Source: DASUWK01 sp036378435
Lineage (GTDB): Bacteria; Chloroflexota; Dormibacteria; Dormibacterales; Dormibacteraceae
Length of the DNA stretch: 13,025 nt
Direction: 5' to 3'
NCBI GenBank assembly: GCA_036378435.1
Contig: DASUWK010000019.1
Location: 1-13,025, forward strand
Part shown: one piece after another, positions 6,974 through 13,025 of the stretch
Numbering within the stretch: the stretch's first letter is position 1
How the letters are laid out: every line of letters begins with the position of its first letter
Made by a program: the position numbers and the translations under genes
The notes under the pieces: model-generated
What the model was told of the DNA's origin: nothing
Seen by the model: the letters and a program-made list of their open reading frames with translations, nothing else
Database searches by the model: none

Positions 6974-7683
6974 CGCGCCTCGACCAGGATCGATCCGAAC
7001 GCCTCCTTCTGCCGGACGCGCACGGCTCCCCGGCGGAGGAGCTCGAGCAGAGCCACGAACGTGACCACCGCCTCGAGCCGGTCCTCGCTCTCGAGCAGCA
7101 GCTCCACGAGGTCGACGGCGCCTTGCGCCAGGCGCTGCTCCAGCAGCTCGAGCTTCTCGGCCAGGGTCCAGGAGCGCCCTGTGACCACGACCGGCCGCGG
7201 CGGGATGCGGGCCAGCACGCTCTGGAACGCGACCACGAGGTTCGTGAGCTCCAGCGGCTCCTCCTGGCCCTCAGCCTCGATGGTCCGCGGGCCGGCGGGA
7301 AACGCGTAGGGCTCCGTCTGCGCCCGTTCCATGAGGCTCTCCGCCATCTCCTTGTACAGCCGGTATTCCTCCAGACGCCGCCGTACGTCCTCCTCCCAGC
7401 CGAGGAGGTCCGTCTCCTCGCCGTCGGGCTCGGCGTCCGGGAGCAGCACGATCGACTTCAAAAGGAGCAGGCGCGCGGCCATCCAGAGGAAGTCCGACAT
7501 TTCCACTGGGTCGGGGCTCTCGAGCTCGGCCACGGCCTGCAGGTACGCGTCGGTGAGCTCGCTGAGCCGGACCTGCAGGAGGTCGACCTGCTCGCGCTCT
7601 GCCAACCCGAGCAGCAGCTCGAGCGGGCCTTCGAACACCGGCGTGGCCACGTCGAGGCGCGCGCTGCCGCCGGGCGTCTCCAT
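6970..7683 (-). CDS. scpA: Segregation and condensation protein A (kleisin)
   Basis: A 237-residue ScpA, the kleisin that bridges the SMC heads and binds ScpB. The N-terminal domain carries the signature FEGPLELLLGLAEREQVDLLQV and the following MSDFLWMAARLLLLKSIVLLP helix. A central acidic linker (DAEPDGEETDLLGWEEDVRRRLEEY) and the C-terminal winged helix (AVVTFVALLELLRRGAVRVRQKEAFG) complete it. The frame stays open far upstream, into the lipoprotein gene on the other strand. ATG 7683, preceded directly by GGCGGG, gives the usual distance to FEGPLELLL. It heads a coupled run with scpB, rluB and downstream genes, and its start faces the lipoprotein gene across 22 bp. Confidence 0.95.
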   Translation of the reverse strand: METPGGSARLDVATPVFEGPLELLLGLAEREQVDLLQVRLSELTDAYLQAVAELESPDPVEMSDFLWMAARLLLLKSIVLLPDAEPDGEETDLLGWEEDVRRRLEEYRLYKEMAESLMERAQTEPYAFPAGPRTIEAEGQEEPLELTNLVVAFQSVLARIPPRPVVVTGRSWTLAEKLELLEQRLAQGAVDLVELLLESEDRLEAVVTFVALLELLRRGAVRVRQKEAFGSILVEAR

Positions 7684-7705
7684 CCCGCCGAGATGATATC
7701 GGGGG
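7684..7705. promoter_or_regulatory. 22-bp divergent start region with overlapping -10-like elements
   Basis: Only 22 bp separate the scpA ATG and the lipoprotein ATG. The centre is an AT patch, GATGATATC. On the minus strand it gives TATCAT (7698-7693), matching five of six bases of a TATAAT box, nine bases from the scpA start. On the plus strand it gives GATGAT (7692-7697), with GGGGG just before the lipoprotein ATG. No matching -35 box was found for scpA at normal spacing. If used, such positions imply very short or leaderless transcripts. This is inference from position and composition. Confidence 0.4.
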
Positions 7706-8260
7706 ATGGCGCGAGGTCTGGTCGGTCTGGCGATCGCCGTTGTGCTGGTGGGCTGTTCGAGCGCGGGCGGGGCAGCCGCGCGGCGGGGCGTGGTGATCCC
7801 TCGGCCGGCGTCGCCGGTCGTCGCGGCCCCCGCCCCGGCCGGCGCCATTCTTACGATCGCGGACGTCGGCCTGCCCCTTGTGGTCGCGGCCGACGACGTT
7901 CCCGCCCAGCTGGCCGCCAACGAGGTGCCAGACGCCGCCGACGCCTTACGGCTGTACGAGTCGTGGGGTTGGATCGACGAGTCGACGCGGCATTTCGCCG
8001 GCGGCGGCGCCGCCGTCGACGTGACCGTGCTGGAGACGCTGCGGGCGAGCGGCGCGCAGGCCGCCTTCGCCTTCTGGTCGGCGCGGCTCTCGGGCTCCTG
8101 CCCGGCCACGGTCGCGCCGGTCGACGAGTGCGCGCTCGGCCAAAGCGGGGCTGGGTCGATGGTGGTCGCCCGGCTGGGCGCGGCCGTTTTCGAGATCACC
8201 GCCGCCGGGGCGGACGCCTCCCACCTGGCGGCCCTCCAGGCGAGGCGGCTGGCGCTCTAG
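7706..8260 (+). CDS. Predicted secreted lipoprotein, function unknown
   Basis: A 184-residue protein with a lipoprotein signal: MARGLVGLAIAVVLVGC, a hydrophobic segment followed by the lipobox LVGC with Cys17 as the lipidated residue. It should be exported and anchored to the outer face of the membrane. An Ala/Pro-rich linker follows to about residue 48. The globular part contains a stretch, LRLYESWGWIDESTRHF followed by VTVLETLRASGAQAAFAFW, that resembles a recurring family of uncharacterised actinobacterial and chloroflexotal lipoproteins (a W-G near 'rvgGY.r.F', then a 'ga.aaf' helix). Two cysteines further on (SCPAT and DECALG) could form a disulfide. No enzymatic motif is visible. It is the only plus-strand gene between two minus-strand operons, divergent from scpA and sharing its stop bases with the PIG-L gene. 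Confidence 0.75.
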   Translation: MARGLVGLAIAVVLVGCSSAGGAAARRGVVIPRPASPVVAAPAPAGAILTIADVGLPLVVAADDVPAQLAANEVPDAADALRLYESWGWIDESTRHFAGGGAAVDVTVLETLRASGAQAAFAFWSARLSGSCPATVAPVDECALGQSGAGSMVVARLGAAVFEITAAGADASHLAALQARRLAL

Positions 8261-8937
8261 CGGAGGTCCACCTGCTTAAAGCGCTCGAAGCCGCCGGTGC
8301 GGCGCCACCGCTGGCGGAGGGCCGGCGCATAGCGGGTCTGCGAGCGATGCTCCAACCGGGCGTCGATCTTGCGCTCCAGCACGGAGGCGACATCGACGAC
8401 GAGGTCGGGATCCGGCCCGCCGAAGCACCAGGCCTCGGCGGTCTCGTGCGCGTCCAGCCCCGGGGTCGGAAAGGAAAGGCGGTCGCGTGCGCACGGCCAG
8501 GCGGCGTCCAGCGCCACCCGGCCCACGACGCGGTGGTCCGGGTGCTGGCGGTAGCCGGGCAGCGGATCGAAGGTCAGCAGCACCTGGGGGCGAGTAAGAC
8601 GGATCTCCCGCACGAGCGCGCCGCGCAGGCCGAGCGAGTCGACCACCTCTGCGTCGAGCTCCCGCAGAAAGCGGACCTCAGCCGCGCCCAAGACGACCGC
8701 CGCGCGCCGCTGCTCCTCCTCCCGCAGCTCGACCATGTCGGCTTGGGAAAGCTTCGGATCGCGAGCCCCCTTGTCGCCCGACGTGACGAGCACGAAATCC
8801 ACGGCGACGCCGCGGTCCGTCAGCAGCAGCACAGTGCCACCGCAGAAGAACTCGATGTCGTCCGGGTGCGCGACGATGCATAGCGCTCGCTTGATCCGGC
8901 GGTCGCCGGGCCCGCTGAAGGGCTTGGAGCGCGGCAC
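8257..8937 (-). CDS. PIG-L family deacetylase
   Basis: A 226-residue zinc-dependent N-acetylglucosaminyl deacetylase-like protein of the PIG-L/LmbE family. Seen: AHPDD (23-27), with H24 and D27 as likely zinc ligands and D26 as the general base; TSGDKG (52-57); QHPDHR (131-136), giving the third zinc ligand; and HRSQ (197-200), typical of the family. Relatives deacetylate GlcNAc conjugates, for example in mycothiol or bacillithiol synthesis (MshB, BshB) or in glycolipids. The substrate cannot be told here, and no thiol-pathway partner gene is in view. The GTG start lies two bases after the recN stop, so it is probably the last gene of the nusB-recN run. Its stop TAG overlaps the convergent lipoprotein stop. 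Confidence 0.9.
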   Translation of the reverse strand: MPRSKPFSGPGDRRIKRALCIVAHPDDIEFFCGGTVLLLTDRGVAVDFVLVTSGDKGARDPKLSQADMVELREEEQRRAAVVLGAAEVRFLRELDAEVVDSLGLRGALVREIRLTRPQVLLTFDPLPGYRQHPDHRVVGRVALDAAWPCARDRLSFPTPGLDAHETAEAWCFGGPDPDLVVDVASVLERKIDARLEHRSQTRYAPALRQRWRRTGGFERFKQVDLR

Positions 8938-8939
8938 TT

Positions 8940-10583
8940 TCAGACCGCCGCGTCGAGCAGCTCGTGGGCGCGGGCGAGGGCCTTCTCGGTGACGCCGCCG
9001 CTCATCATCCGGGCCAGCTCGGTCGCCCGATCGGACGCGGTTCGCAGCTCTCGTACGGACACCAGGTTGCGTCCCTCGGCACCGGCCGACTTCTCGACGA
9101 GCAGGTGGTGATCCGCGAAGCAGGCGACCTGCGCCAGGTGCGTCACGACCAGCACCTGCCGCCGGCGCCCGAGGGCCTTCAGCCGCAGCCCGACCTGCAG
9201 CGCCGCCTCGCCGCCGATGCCCGCGTCGACCTCGTCGAACACCAACACGGGCAGCCGATCCGACTCCGCGCCCGCCGACTTGATGGCCAGCATGACCCGC
9301 GACAGCTCACCGCCCGAAGCGACCCTGGCCAGCGGCAGCAAGGGCTCGCCGGGGTTGGCGCAGAAGAGCATCTCCGCGGCTTGGGCGCCGTCGGACGTGA
9401 TGTCGTCCAGCCCCCGCAGCGAGATCTCGAACGTCGCTCCGGCCAGGAGCAGGCCCTGCAGCTCGGCCTGCACCGCCGCGGCGAGGCCCGCGGCCGCGGC
9501 CGTGCGGACTGCGGTGAGCTCGGCGGCAACGTCCTCCAGGGCTTTGCGGGCGGCGCCAACCTCGCCTTCGGCCGCGGCCACCGCCGAGTCCAGGTCGTCG
9601 ACCTGCTCGAGCTGCAGGGCCAGCTGGTCGCGCTCGTCGATCGCCGCGTCGATCGACCCGCCGTACTTCCGCTTGATCGCGTCGAGCTGGGCCAGCCGCG
9701 ACTCCAGCGCCTCCAGCCTCGCCGGGTCCGAGTCGATAGTCTCGGCGTAGTGGCGGAGCTCGCCCGCGGCATCCGCGAGCTCGTCGGAGAGGCCCTCCAA
9801 GCGCCCTGCCAGTGACTCCAGGCGGGGATCGAGGCCCGCGGCCTGGCGGATGCGTCCGGCGGCCGCGGCAGCGCCGTCGTCAGCTCGCAGTGATTCCAGG
9901 GCCTCGGCCGAGAGCTCACCGAGTCGGACCGCGTGCCGCGCGGCGCCCCGTTCCGCCGCCAGCTCCTCGTCCTCGCCAGCACGCAGCGCCGCCCCGCGCA
10001 GCTCTTCGAGCTGGAAACGAAGGTGATCCTGCTCGCGCAGGCCGCGCGCCCGTAGGCGCTCGAGATCCTCGAGGCGCCGGCGGGCGGCGACCCACTCCGC
10101 ATGGCCGACGGCCACGCGAGCCCGCAGCTCGAGAGCGCCGGCGTGGGCGTCGAGAGCGAGGGTCTGCGCCTGCTCGTCCAGCAGCGCCTGGTGCTCGTGC
10201 TGGCCGTGCACTCCCACGAGCAGGCGCCCGAGCTCGCGCAGCTGTCCGGGCGCGGCCTGCCGCCCGTTGACGCGCGCCGAACCTCGCCCCCCTACTTCGC
10301 GGCGCAGCGTGAGCTCACCCACACCCTCGAAACCCAACTGAGCGGCGGCGGCGGCGACCACCGGCAGACCGGAGACGTCGAAGACCGCTTCCACGACCGC
10401 GCTTTTCGTGCCGAACCGAACTTGCTCGACGCTGGCTCGCGCTCCGAGCGACAGTGCCAGGGCGTCGACGATCAAGGATTTGCCGCTGCCGGTCTCGCCG
10501 GTCAGCAGGTTGAGCCCGGGCCCGAGCGAAACCTCGGCCTCCGCGACCAGCGCCAGGTCGCGGACTCGGAGCTTGGTCAGCAC
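8940..10583 (-). CDS. recN: DNA repair protein RecN
   Basis: A 547-residue SMC-like ATPase acting early in double-strand break repair. The N-terminal half-site has Walker A GETGSGKS (29-36) and the RecN-typical VHGQHEHQALL (125-135). A long central region (about 150-375), rich in Leu, Glu, Ala and Arg, should form the antiparallel coiled coil. The C-terminal half-site carries NPGEPLLPL (410-418), the ABC signature SGGELSRVMLAIK (423-435), Walker B VLVFDEVDAGIGG (446-458) and VTHLAQVACFADHH (480-493). All catalytic blocks are intact and the length is normal. The start is GTG 10583, six bases after the nadK stop and without a clear Shine-Dalgarno sequence. nadK-recN adjacency, often with tlyA, is a widely conserved arrangement. 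Confidence 0.96.
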   Translation of the reverse strand: MLTKLRVRDLALVAEAEVSLGPGLNLLTGETGSGKSLIVDALALSLGARASVEQVRFGTKSAVVEAVFDVSGLPVVAAAAAQLGFEGVGELTLRREVGGRGSARVNGRQAAPGQLRELGRLLVGVHGQHEHQALLDEQAQTLALDAHAGALELRARVAVGHAEWVAARRRLEDLERLRARGLREQDHLRFQLEELRGAALRAGEDEELAAERGAARHAVRLGELSAEALESLRADDGAAAAAGRIRQAAGLDPRLESLAGRLEGLSDELADAAGELRHYAETIDSDPARLEALESRLAQLDAIKRKYGGSIDAAIDERDQLALQLEQVDDLDSAVAAAEGEVGAARKALEDVAAELTAVRTAAAAGLAAAVQAELQGLLLAGATFEISLRGLDDITSDGAQAAEMLFCANPGEPLLPLARVASGGELSRVMLAIKSAGAESDRLPVLVFDEVDAGIGGEAALQVGLRLKALGRRRQVLVVTHLAQVACFADHHLLVEKSAGAEGRNLVSVRELRTASDRATELARMMSGGVTEKALARAHELLDAAV

Positions 10584-10589
10584 TGGCGG

Positions 10590-11450
10590 CTAGCGCTCGC
10601 CGGGATCCGGAACCAGGGGCGCCCCCCAGCCGAGCTTTTCGCGCAGCACCCGGTAGAAGTTCTCGGGCGGGCCGAGACGGACCACCTTGAGCAGCTTCGG
10701 ATAGGCGTCGACCAGCAGCTTGTCACCCGGTTTGAGCTTGCCCCGCGCCGTGCCGTCGATCGAGATCGCGGCGATGTCGCGCGGCACGCTGATCGTGAGC
10801 AGGCCCGGTGAGAAGACGATGGGCCGGACGGTCAGCGCGAACGGGTTGATAGGCACGAAGACCAGGTCGGCGAGCGTCGGCTCGAGGATCGGCCCGCCGA
10901 CGGCGAGCGAGTACGCCGTCGACCCGGTGGCGGTCGCGACCATGGCCCCATCGGCGTCGATCGTGCCGACGTCCTGGTTGTCGATGGCGACCTGCAACCG
11001 GACGAGGCGCGCCTCCAGCCCGCGCTGGACGACGACCTCGTTCAGGCCCAGGCCCCGCTGGGTCCGCTTGCCGTCCCGCTCTACCGCGACCTGGACCAGG
11101 CGCCGCTCCTCGAGGCGGTAGTCGCCGTCCAGGAACCGCGTAAGCCCCTCGCGAAGGCCGTCGGAGTCGACCTCGGTGAGAAAGCCGAGGCGGCCGAGGT
11201 TGACGCCCAGCACGGGCACGCCAAAAGGAGCGGCCATCCTGGCCCCGTGGAGAAACGTTCCGTCGCCGCCCAACGTCAGCAGCAGCCGCGACGACGCCAG
11301 GTCGCCGCCGCCGAGGCCCCGCGGACTGGTCTCGCGCAGGATCTCCCAGTGCGGCACGCCGCGCTGCTCGAGGAGGCGGCGGATCTGGTCCAGCCGACGG
11401 TGCGCGCGGTCCACCTGCGGGTGGAAGAGCATCCCGATCGCTTCAGGCAT
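10590..11450 (-). CDS. nadK: NAD kinase
   Basis: A 286-residue ATP-NAD kinase that makes NADP for anabolic and oxidative-stress metabolism. Motifs: GGDGTFL (61-67), LNEVVV (136-141) with the NE pair, and TATGSTAYSLAVGGP (173-187), which forms the substrate site. The C-terminal beta-sandwich holds PRDIAAISIDGT (223-234). The frame is open further upstream, but ATG 11450 is preceded by a strong GGAGGG seven bases away, the best ribosome binding site in the window, and the protein then begins EAIGMLFHPQV as expected. The start overlaps the end of tlyA by eight bases. A six-base gap leads to recN. Confidence 0.95.
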   Translation of the reverse strand: MPEAIGMLFHPQVDRAHRRLDQIRRLLEQRGVPHWEILRETSPRGLGGGDLASSRLLLTLGGDGTFLHGARMAAPFGVPVLGVNLGRLGFLTEVDSDGLREGLTRFLDGDYRLEERRLVQVAVERDGKRTQRGLGLNEVVVQRGLEARLVRLQVAIDNQDVGTIDADGAMVATATGSTAYSLAVGGPILEPTLADLVFVPINPFALTVRPIVFSPGLLTISVPRDIAAISIDGTARGKLKPGDKLLVDAYPKLLKVVRLGPPENFYRVLREKLGWGAPLVPDPGER

Positions 11451-12174
11451 CCACTTCCCTCCGGCGGACCAGGTGGAAGAAGATCTCGCGGTTGCCTTCC
11501 GTGCCTGGCAGCGCGGACGGCGCTTCGGCCACGACCTCGAGCGCATGGGCCGCGCACCAGCCGCGAAAGCGTTCCGCAGCCGCTGCGATGGCCGCCTCGT
11601 CACGCACGACCCCGCCCTTGCCCACCTCGCTCCGGCCGACCTCGAACTGGGGCTTGAAAAGCACCACCAGGTCTGCGTCCGGGGCGGCGGCGACGACCGC
11701 CGGCAGCACCTTGTCCAGGCCGATGAAGGAGACGTCGACCACAACCAGCGTCACCGGCTCCGGGAAGGGCTCCAGGTTGCGGGCGTTGACACGCTCCTGC
11801 AGCACGACGCGGGGATCCTGGCGCAGCTTCCAGTGCATGAGTCCGCGCCCGACGTCGACCGCGTACACCCGCAGCGCCCCGCGCTGCAGGAGGACGTCCG
11901 TGAACCCGCCGGTCGAGGCCCCGATGTCCGCGCAGACCCGGGATTGGGGCGAGACGCCGAAGGCGTCGAGCGCGCCTGCCAGCTTGAAGCCGCCGCGACT
12001 GACGTAGGGCGGCGGTTCGACCACCTCCAGCGGCTGATCCACCGCCACGCGCCGATCGGGCTGGCGGACGGTCTCGCCTGCCACCCGGACACGGCCGGCG
12101 AGGATGAGCGCCTGCGCCTGGTTCCGCGATTCGGCAAGTCCCGCTTCCGCCAAGGCTTGGTCCAGGCGAGTCAC
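11443..12174 (-). CDS. tlyA: TlyA family rRNA 2'-O-methyltransferase (hemolysin A homologue)
   Basis: A 243-residue protein with an N-terminal S4 RNA-binding domain (1-60: RLDQALAEAGLAESRNQAQALILAGRVRV read in pieces) and an FtsJ-like methyltransferase domain. In mycobacteria TlyA 2'-O-methylates C1409 of 16S and C1920 of 23S rRNA, which makes ribosomes sensitive to capreomycin. Seen here: the SAM-binding loop GASTGGFTD (85-93) and a K-D-K-E tetrad at K64, D147, K174 and E230. The start GTG 12174 is chosen because the S4 domain begins there; the frame is open upstream into the DUF212 gene. It lies 10 bases after the DUF212 stop and overlaps nadK by eight bases. The old 'hemolysin' name is a family label; no haemolytic role is implied. 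Confidence 0.94.
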   Translation of the reverse strand: MTRLDQALAEAGLAESRNQAQALILAGRVRVAGETVRQPDRRVAVDQPLEVVEPPPYVSRGGFKLAGALDAFGVSPQSRVCADIGASTGGFTDVLLQRGALRVYAVDVGRGLMHWKLRQDPRVVLQERVNARNLEPFPEPVTLVVVDVSFIGLDKVLPAVVAAAPDADLVVLFKPQFEVGRSEVGKGGVVRDEAAIAAAAERFRGWCAAHALEVVAEAPSALPGTEGNREIFFHLVRRREVDA

Positions 12175-12184
12175 GGCCTGTCGA

Positions 12185-12604
12185 TCACAGGGTGAAGGCG
12201 AAGCCCGCCGCCACGCCGACGGCGGCGCCCGCGAAGACCTCGACGGGCGTGTGACCGAGCAGCTCGCGCATCCGGTGCTCGCCAAGCCCGCGGTGCTGGA
12301 AGAAGTCGTCGATCATGCGGTTCAGGACTGCCGCCTGCTGCCCCGCCGCGCGCCTGACACCGGCGGCGTCATACATGACCACGAGGGAGAAGATAAGCGC
12401 GAGGGCGAACAGCGGCGATGAGAGCCCGTTAAGGCGCCCGATCGCGGTCGTGAGGCCGATGACCATCGCCGAGTGCGAGCTCGGAAAGCCGCCCATCGAG
12501 GCCAGCACGCGAAAGTCCACCCGCCGGCGGCGGTAGGAGTAGAAGACGAGCTTGGTCACCTGGGCCACCGCCCAGGCGGCCAGGGCCGGCGCGATGTAGC
12601 TCAA
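12185..12604 (-). CDS. DUF212 / divergent PAP2-family membrane protein (YuiD-like)
   Basis: A 139-residue integral membrane protein of the divergent PAP2 (DUF212, YuiD) family. The family signatures are clear: MGGFPSSHSA (37-46), like the PSGH-type phosphatase motif, then YDAAGVRRAAGQQAAVLN (78-95) and LLGHTPVEVFAGA (115-127). About three or four hydrophobic segments are visible (6-22, 44-57, 65-78, 122-138). The resemblance to PAP2 phosphatases suggests a lipid- or isoprenoid-phosphate substrate, but no activity is established for the family that I can cite. The TTG start overlaps the xseB stop as TTGA; no ATG or GTG lies near the N-terminus. It sits between xseB and tlyA in a coupled run. 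Confidence 0.88.
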   Translation of the reverse strand: MSYIAPALAAWAVAQVTKLVFYSYRRRRVDFRVLASMGGFPSSHSAMVIGLTTAIGRLNGLSSPLFALALIFSLVVMYDAAGVRRAAGQQAAVLNRMIDDFFQHRGLGEHRMRELLGHTPVEVFAGAAVGVAAGFAFTL

Positions 12605-12795
12605 CCCGGCTGAGTGTGCTCCAGGCGCGTCGCCAGCTCAGCGAGCTTGCCTTCGGCCTCCTCCGCGAGCCGGTGCGCCTCCTCGTAGGCGTCCACCAGC
12701 TGGTCGAGAGGGGCGCGCCCGTCGGCGAGCTTCACGATCGCCCGCTCCAACTGGTCGAGCAGCACGTCCAGGCCGGGCCGCTCAGCCTCGCTCAC
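12601..12795 (-). CDS. xseB: Exonuclease VII small subunit
   Basis: A 64-residue, highly charged helical protein matching XseB, the small subunit that assembles on XseA to make exonuclease VII, which degrades single-stranded DNA in both directions. The pattern LDVLLDQLERAIVKLADGR followed by LDQLVDAYEEAHRLAEEAEGKL matches the family's two-helix hairpin (usual form: fee.l.rLEeIv..Le.ge..Lde.l..yeeG..L...c...L). The GTG start overlaps the nusB stop in a GTGA, and the stop overlaps the DUF212 start in a TTGA. The large subunit gene xseA is not adjacent: nusB lies directly upstream and a membrane protein downstream. Confidence 0.85.
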   Translation of the reverse strand: MSEAERPGLDVLLDQLERAIVKLADGRAPLDQLVDAYEEAHRLAEEAEGKLAELATRLEHTQPG

Positions 12796-13025
12796 GGGCG
12801 GGTCGCGACCCGGCCGAGGATGCCGTTGACGAAGCGGCCGGCATCGTCGCCCGAAAAGGTCTTGGCCAGCTCGATCGCCTCGTTGATGGCGGCCTTCTCT
12901 GGGACCTCCCGCCGCAGTGCGATCTCGAAGATCGCGATCCGCAGGATGATGCGCTCCACCTTGGCCATCTGGTCGAGCCGCCAGTGCTCGGAGGTCTCCG
13001 CGTTCACCGCGTCCAGCTGATCGCG
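12792..13025 (-). CDS. nusB: Transcription antitermination factor NusB, C-terminal part
   Basis: The gene runs off the right edge; 77 C-terminal residues are visible. They match the conserved NusB core: HWRLDQMAKVERIILRIAIFE, then the VPEKAAINEAIELAKTF block and the terminal FVNGILGRVA. NusB binds boxA RNA with NusE (S10) to form the antitermination complex needed for full rRNA transcription. The reading frame is open across the window edge, and the internal GTG at 13007 is not the start, because conserved sequence (DQLDAVNAETSEHW) precedes it. The stop overlaps the xseB GTG start. It is the first visible gene of the minus-strand run through recN. Confidence 0.93.
   Translation of the reverse strand, partial: RDQLDAVNAETSEHWRLDQMAKVERIILRIAIFEIALRREVPEKAAINEAIELAKTFSGDDAGRFVNGILGRVATRP

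Noticed and set aside
6320..7309. A 329-codon plus-strand frame across rluB, scpB and scpA
   Set aside because: Antisense shadow over three well-supported genes with no motif of its own.
7684..8199. N-terminal extension of scpA over the lipoprotein gene
   Set aside because: The extension has no ScpA similarity and lies antisense to a gene with a clear signal peptide and lipobox; ATG 7683 gives the normal family length.
7123..8883. A 586-codon open frame on the plus strand spanning scpA, the lipoprotein and the PIG-L gene
   Set aside because: It crosses three genes supported by family motifs and shows no recognisable domain; it is a stop-poor shadow frame.
11451..11744. N-terminal extension of nadK within tlyA
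   Set aside because: ATG 11450 has a strong GGAGGG at good spacing, and the extension is a shadow of tlyA.
1..13025. CRISPR array, phage, toxin-antitoxin, transposon or defence island
   Set aside because: No direct repeats with spacers, no integrase or transposase, no defence-gene motifs; the genes are conserved housekeeping families in tight operons.

Overview
The window is a gene-dense, high-GC stretch of a bacterial chromosome holding core housekeeping genes. I see no phage, plasmid, insertion-sequence, CRISPR, rRNA or tRNA signature. Spacers are a few bases or absent, and coding strands end mostly in G or C. The gene set (nusB-xseB-DUF212-tlyA-nadK-recN, then scpA-scpB-rluB-cmk-plsC) with tlyA and PIG-L fits a high-GC member of the Actinobacteriota/Chloroflexota-like lineages. 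A Dormibacterota-type genome is my guess, from memory of gene content only, and confidence in phylum is low.

Reading the minus strand from the right edge: the 3' part of nusB, xseB, a DUF212/PAP2-related membrane protein, tlyA, nadK, recN and a PIG-L deacetylase form one tight run (13025 to 8257) with overlaps or gaps of at most 10 nt. This run meets a plus-strand lipoprotein gene (7706-8260) end to end, and the two share the four bases CTAG as their stop codons. Divergent from the lipoprotein, with a 22-bp spacer, a second minus-strand run goes scpA, scpB, rluB, a 60-codon ORF that may be a decayed chorismate mutase, cmk and plsC (7683 to 4209). It meets a plus-strand AAA ATPase (2853-4178) across a 30-bp gap with a GC hairpin. 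The ATPase is divergent from a dnaQ-dinG fusion (2794-44), which overlaps the first codons of rsmI at the left edge.

Functionally the window mixes chromosome segregation (ScpA/ScpB), DNA repair (RecN, XseB, DinG-like exonuclease), RNA modification (RluB, TlyA, RsmI), transcription antitermination (NusB), nucleotide and cofactor supply (Cmk, NadK) and lipid synthesis (PlsC). I found no undescribed multi-gene system. The most interesting points are:
- The DinG-like protein has an intact exonuclease, but Thr replaces the Walker A lysine and Ser replaces the first Fe-S cysteine, suggesting a helicase turned into a regulated nuclease.
- Genes are joined by NTGA start/stop overlaps that never use ATG, with CTG the best start candidate for two genes.
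- A chorismate-mutase-like remnant may lie between rluB and cmk.
- A winged-helix AAA ATPase of unknown function stands alone.
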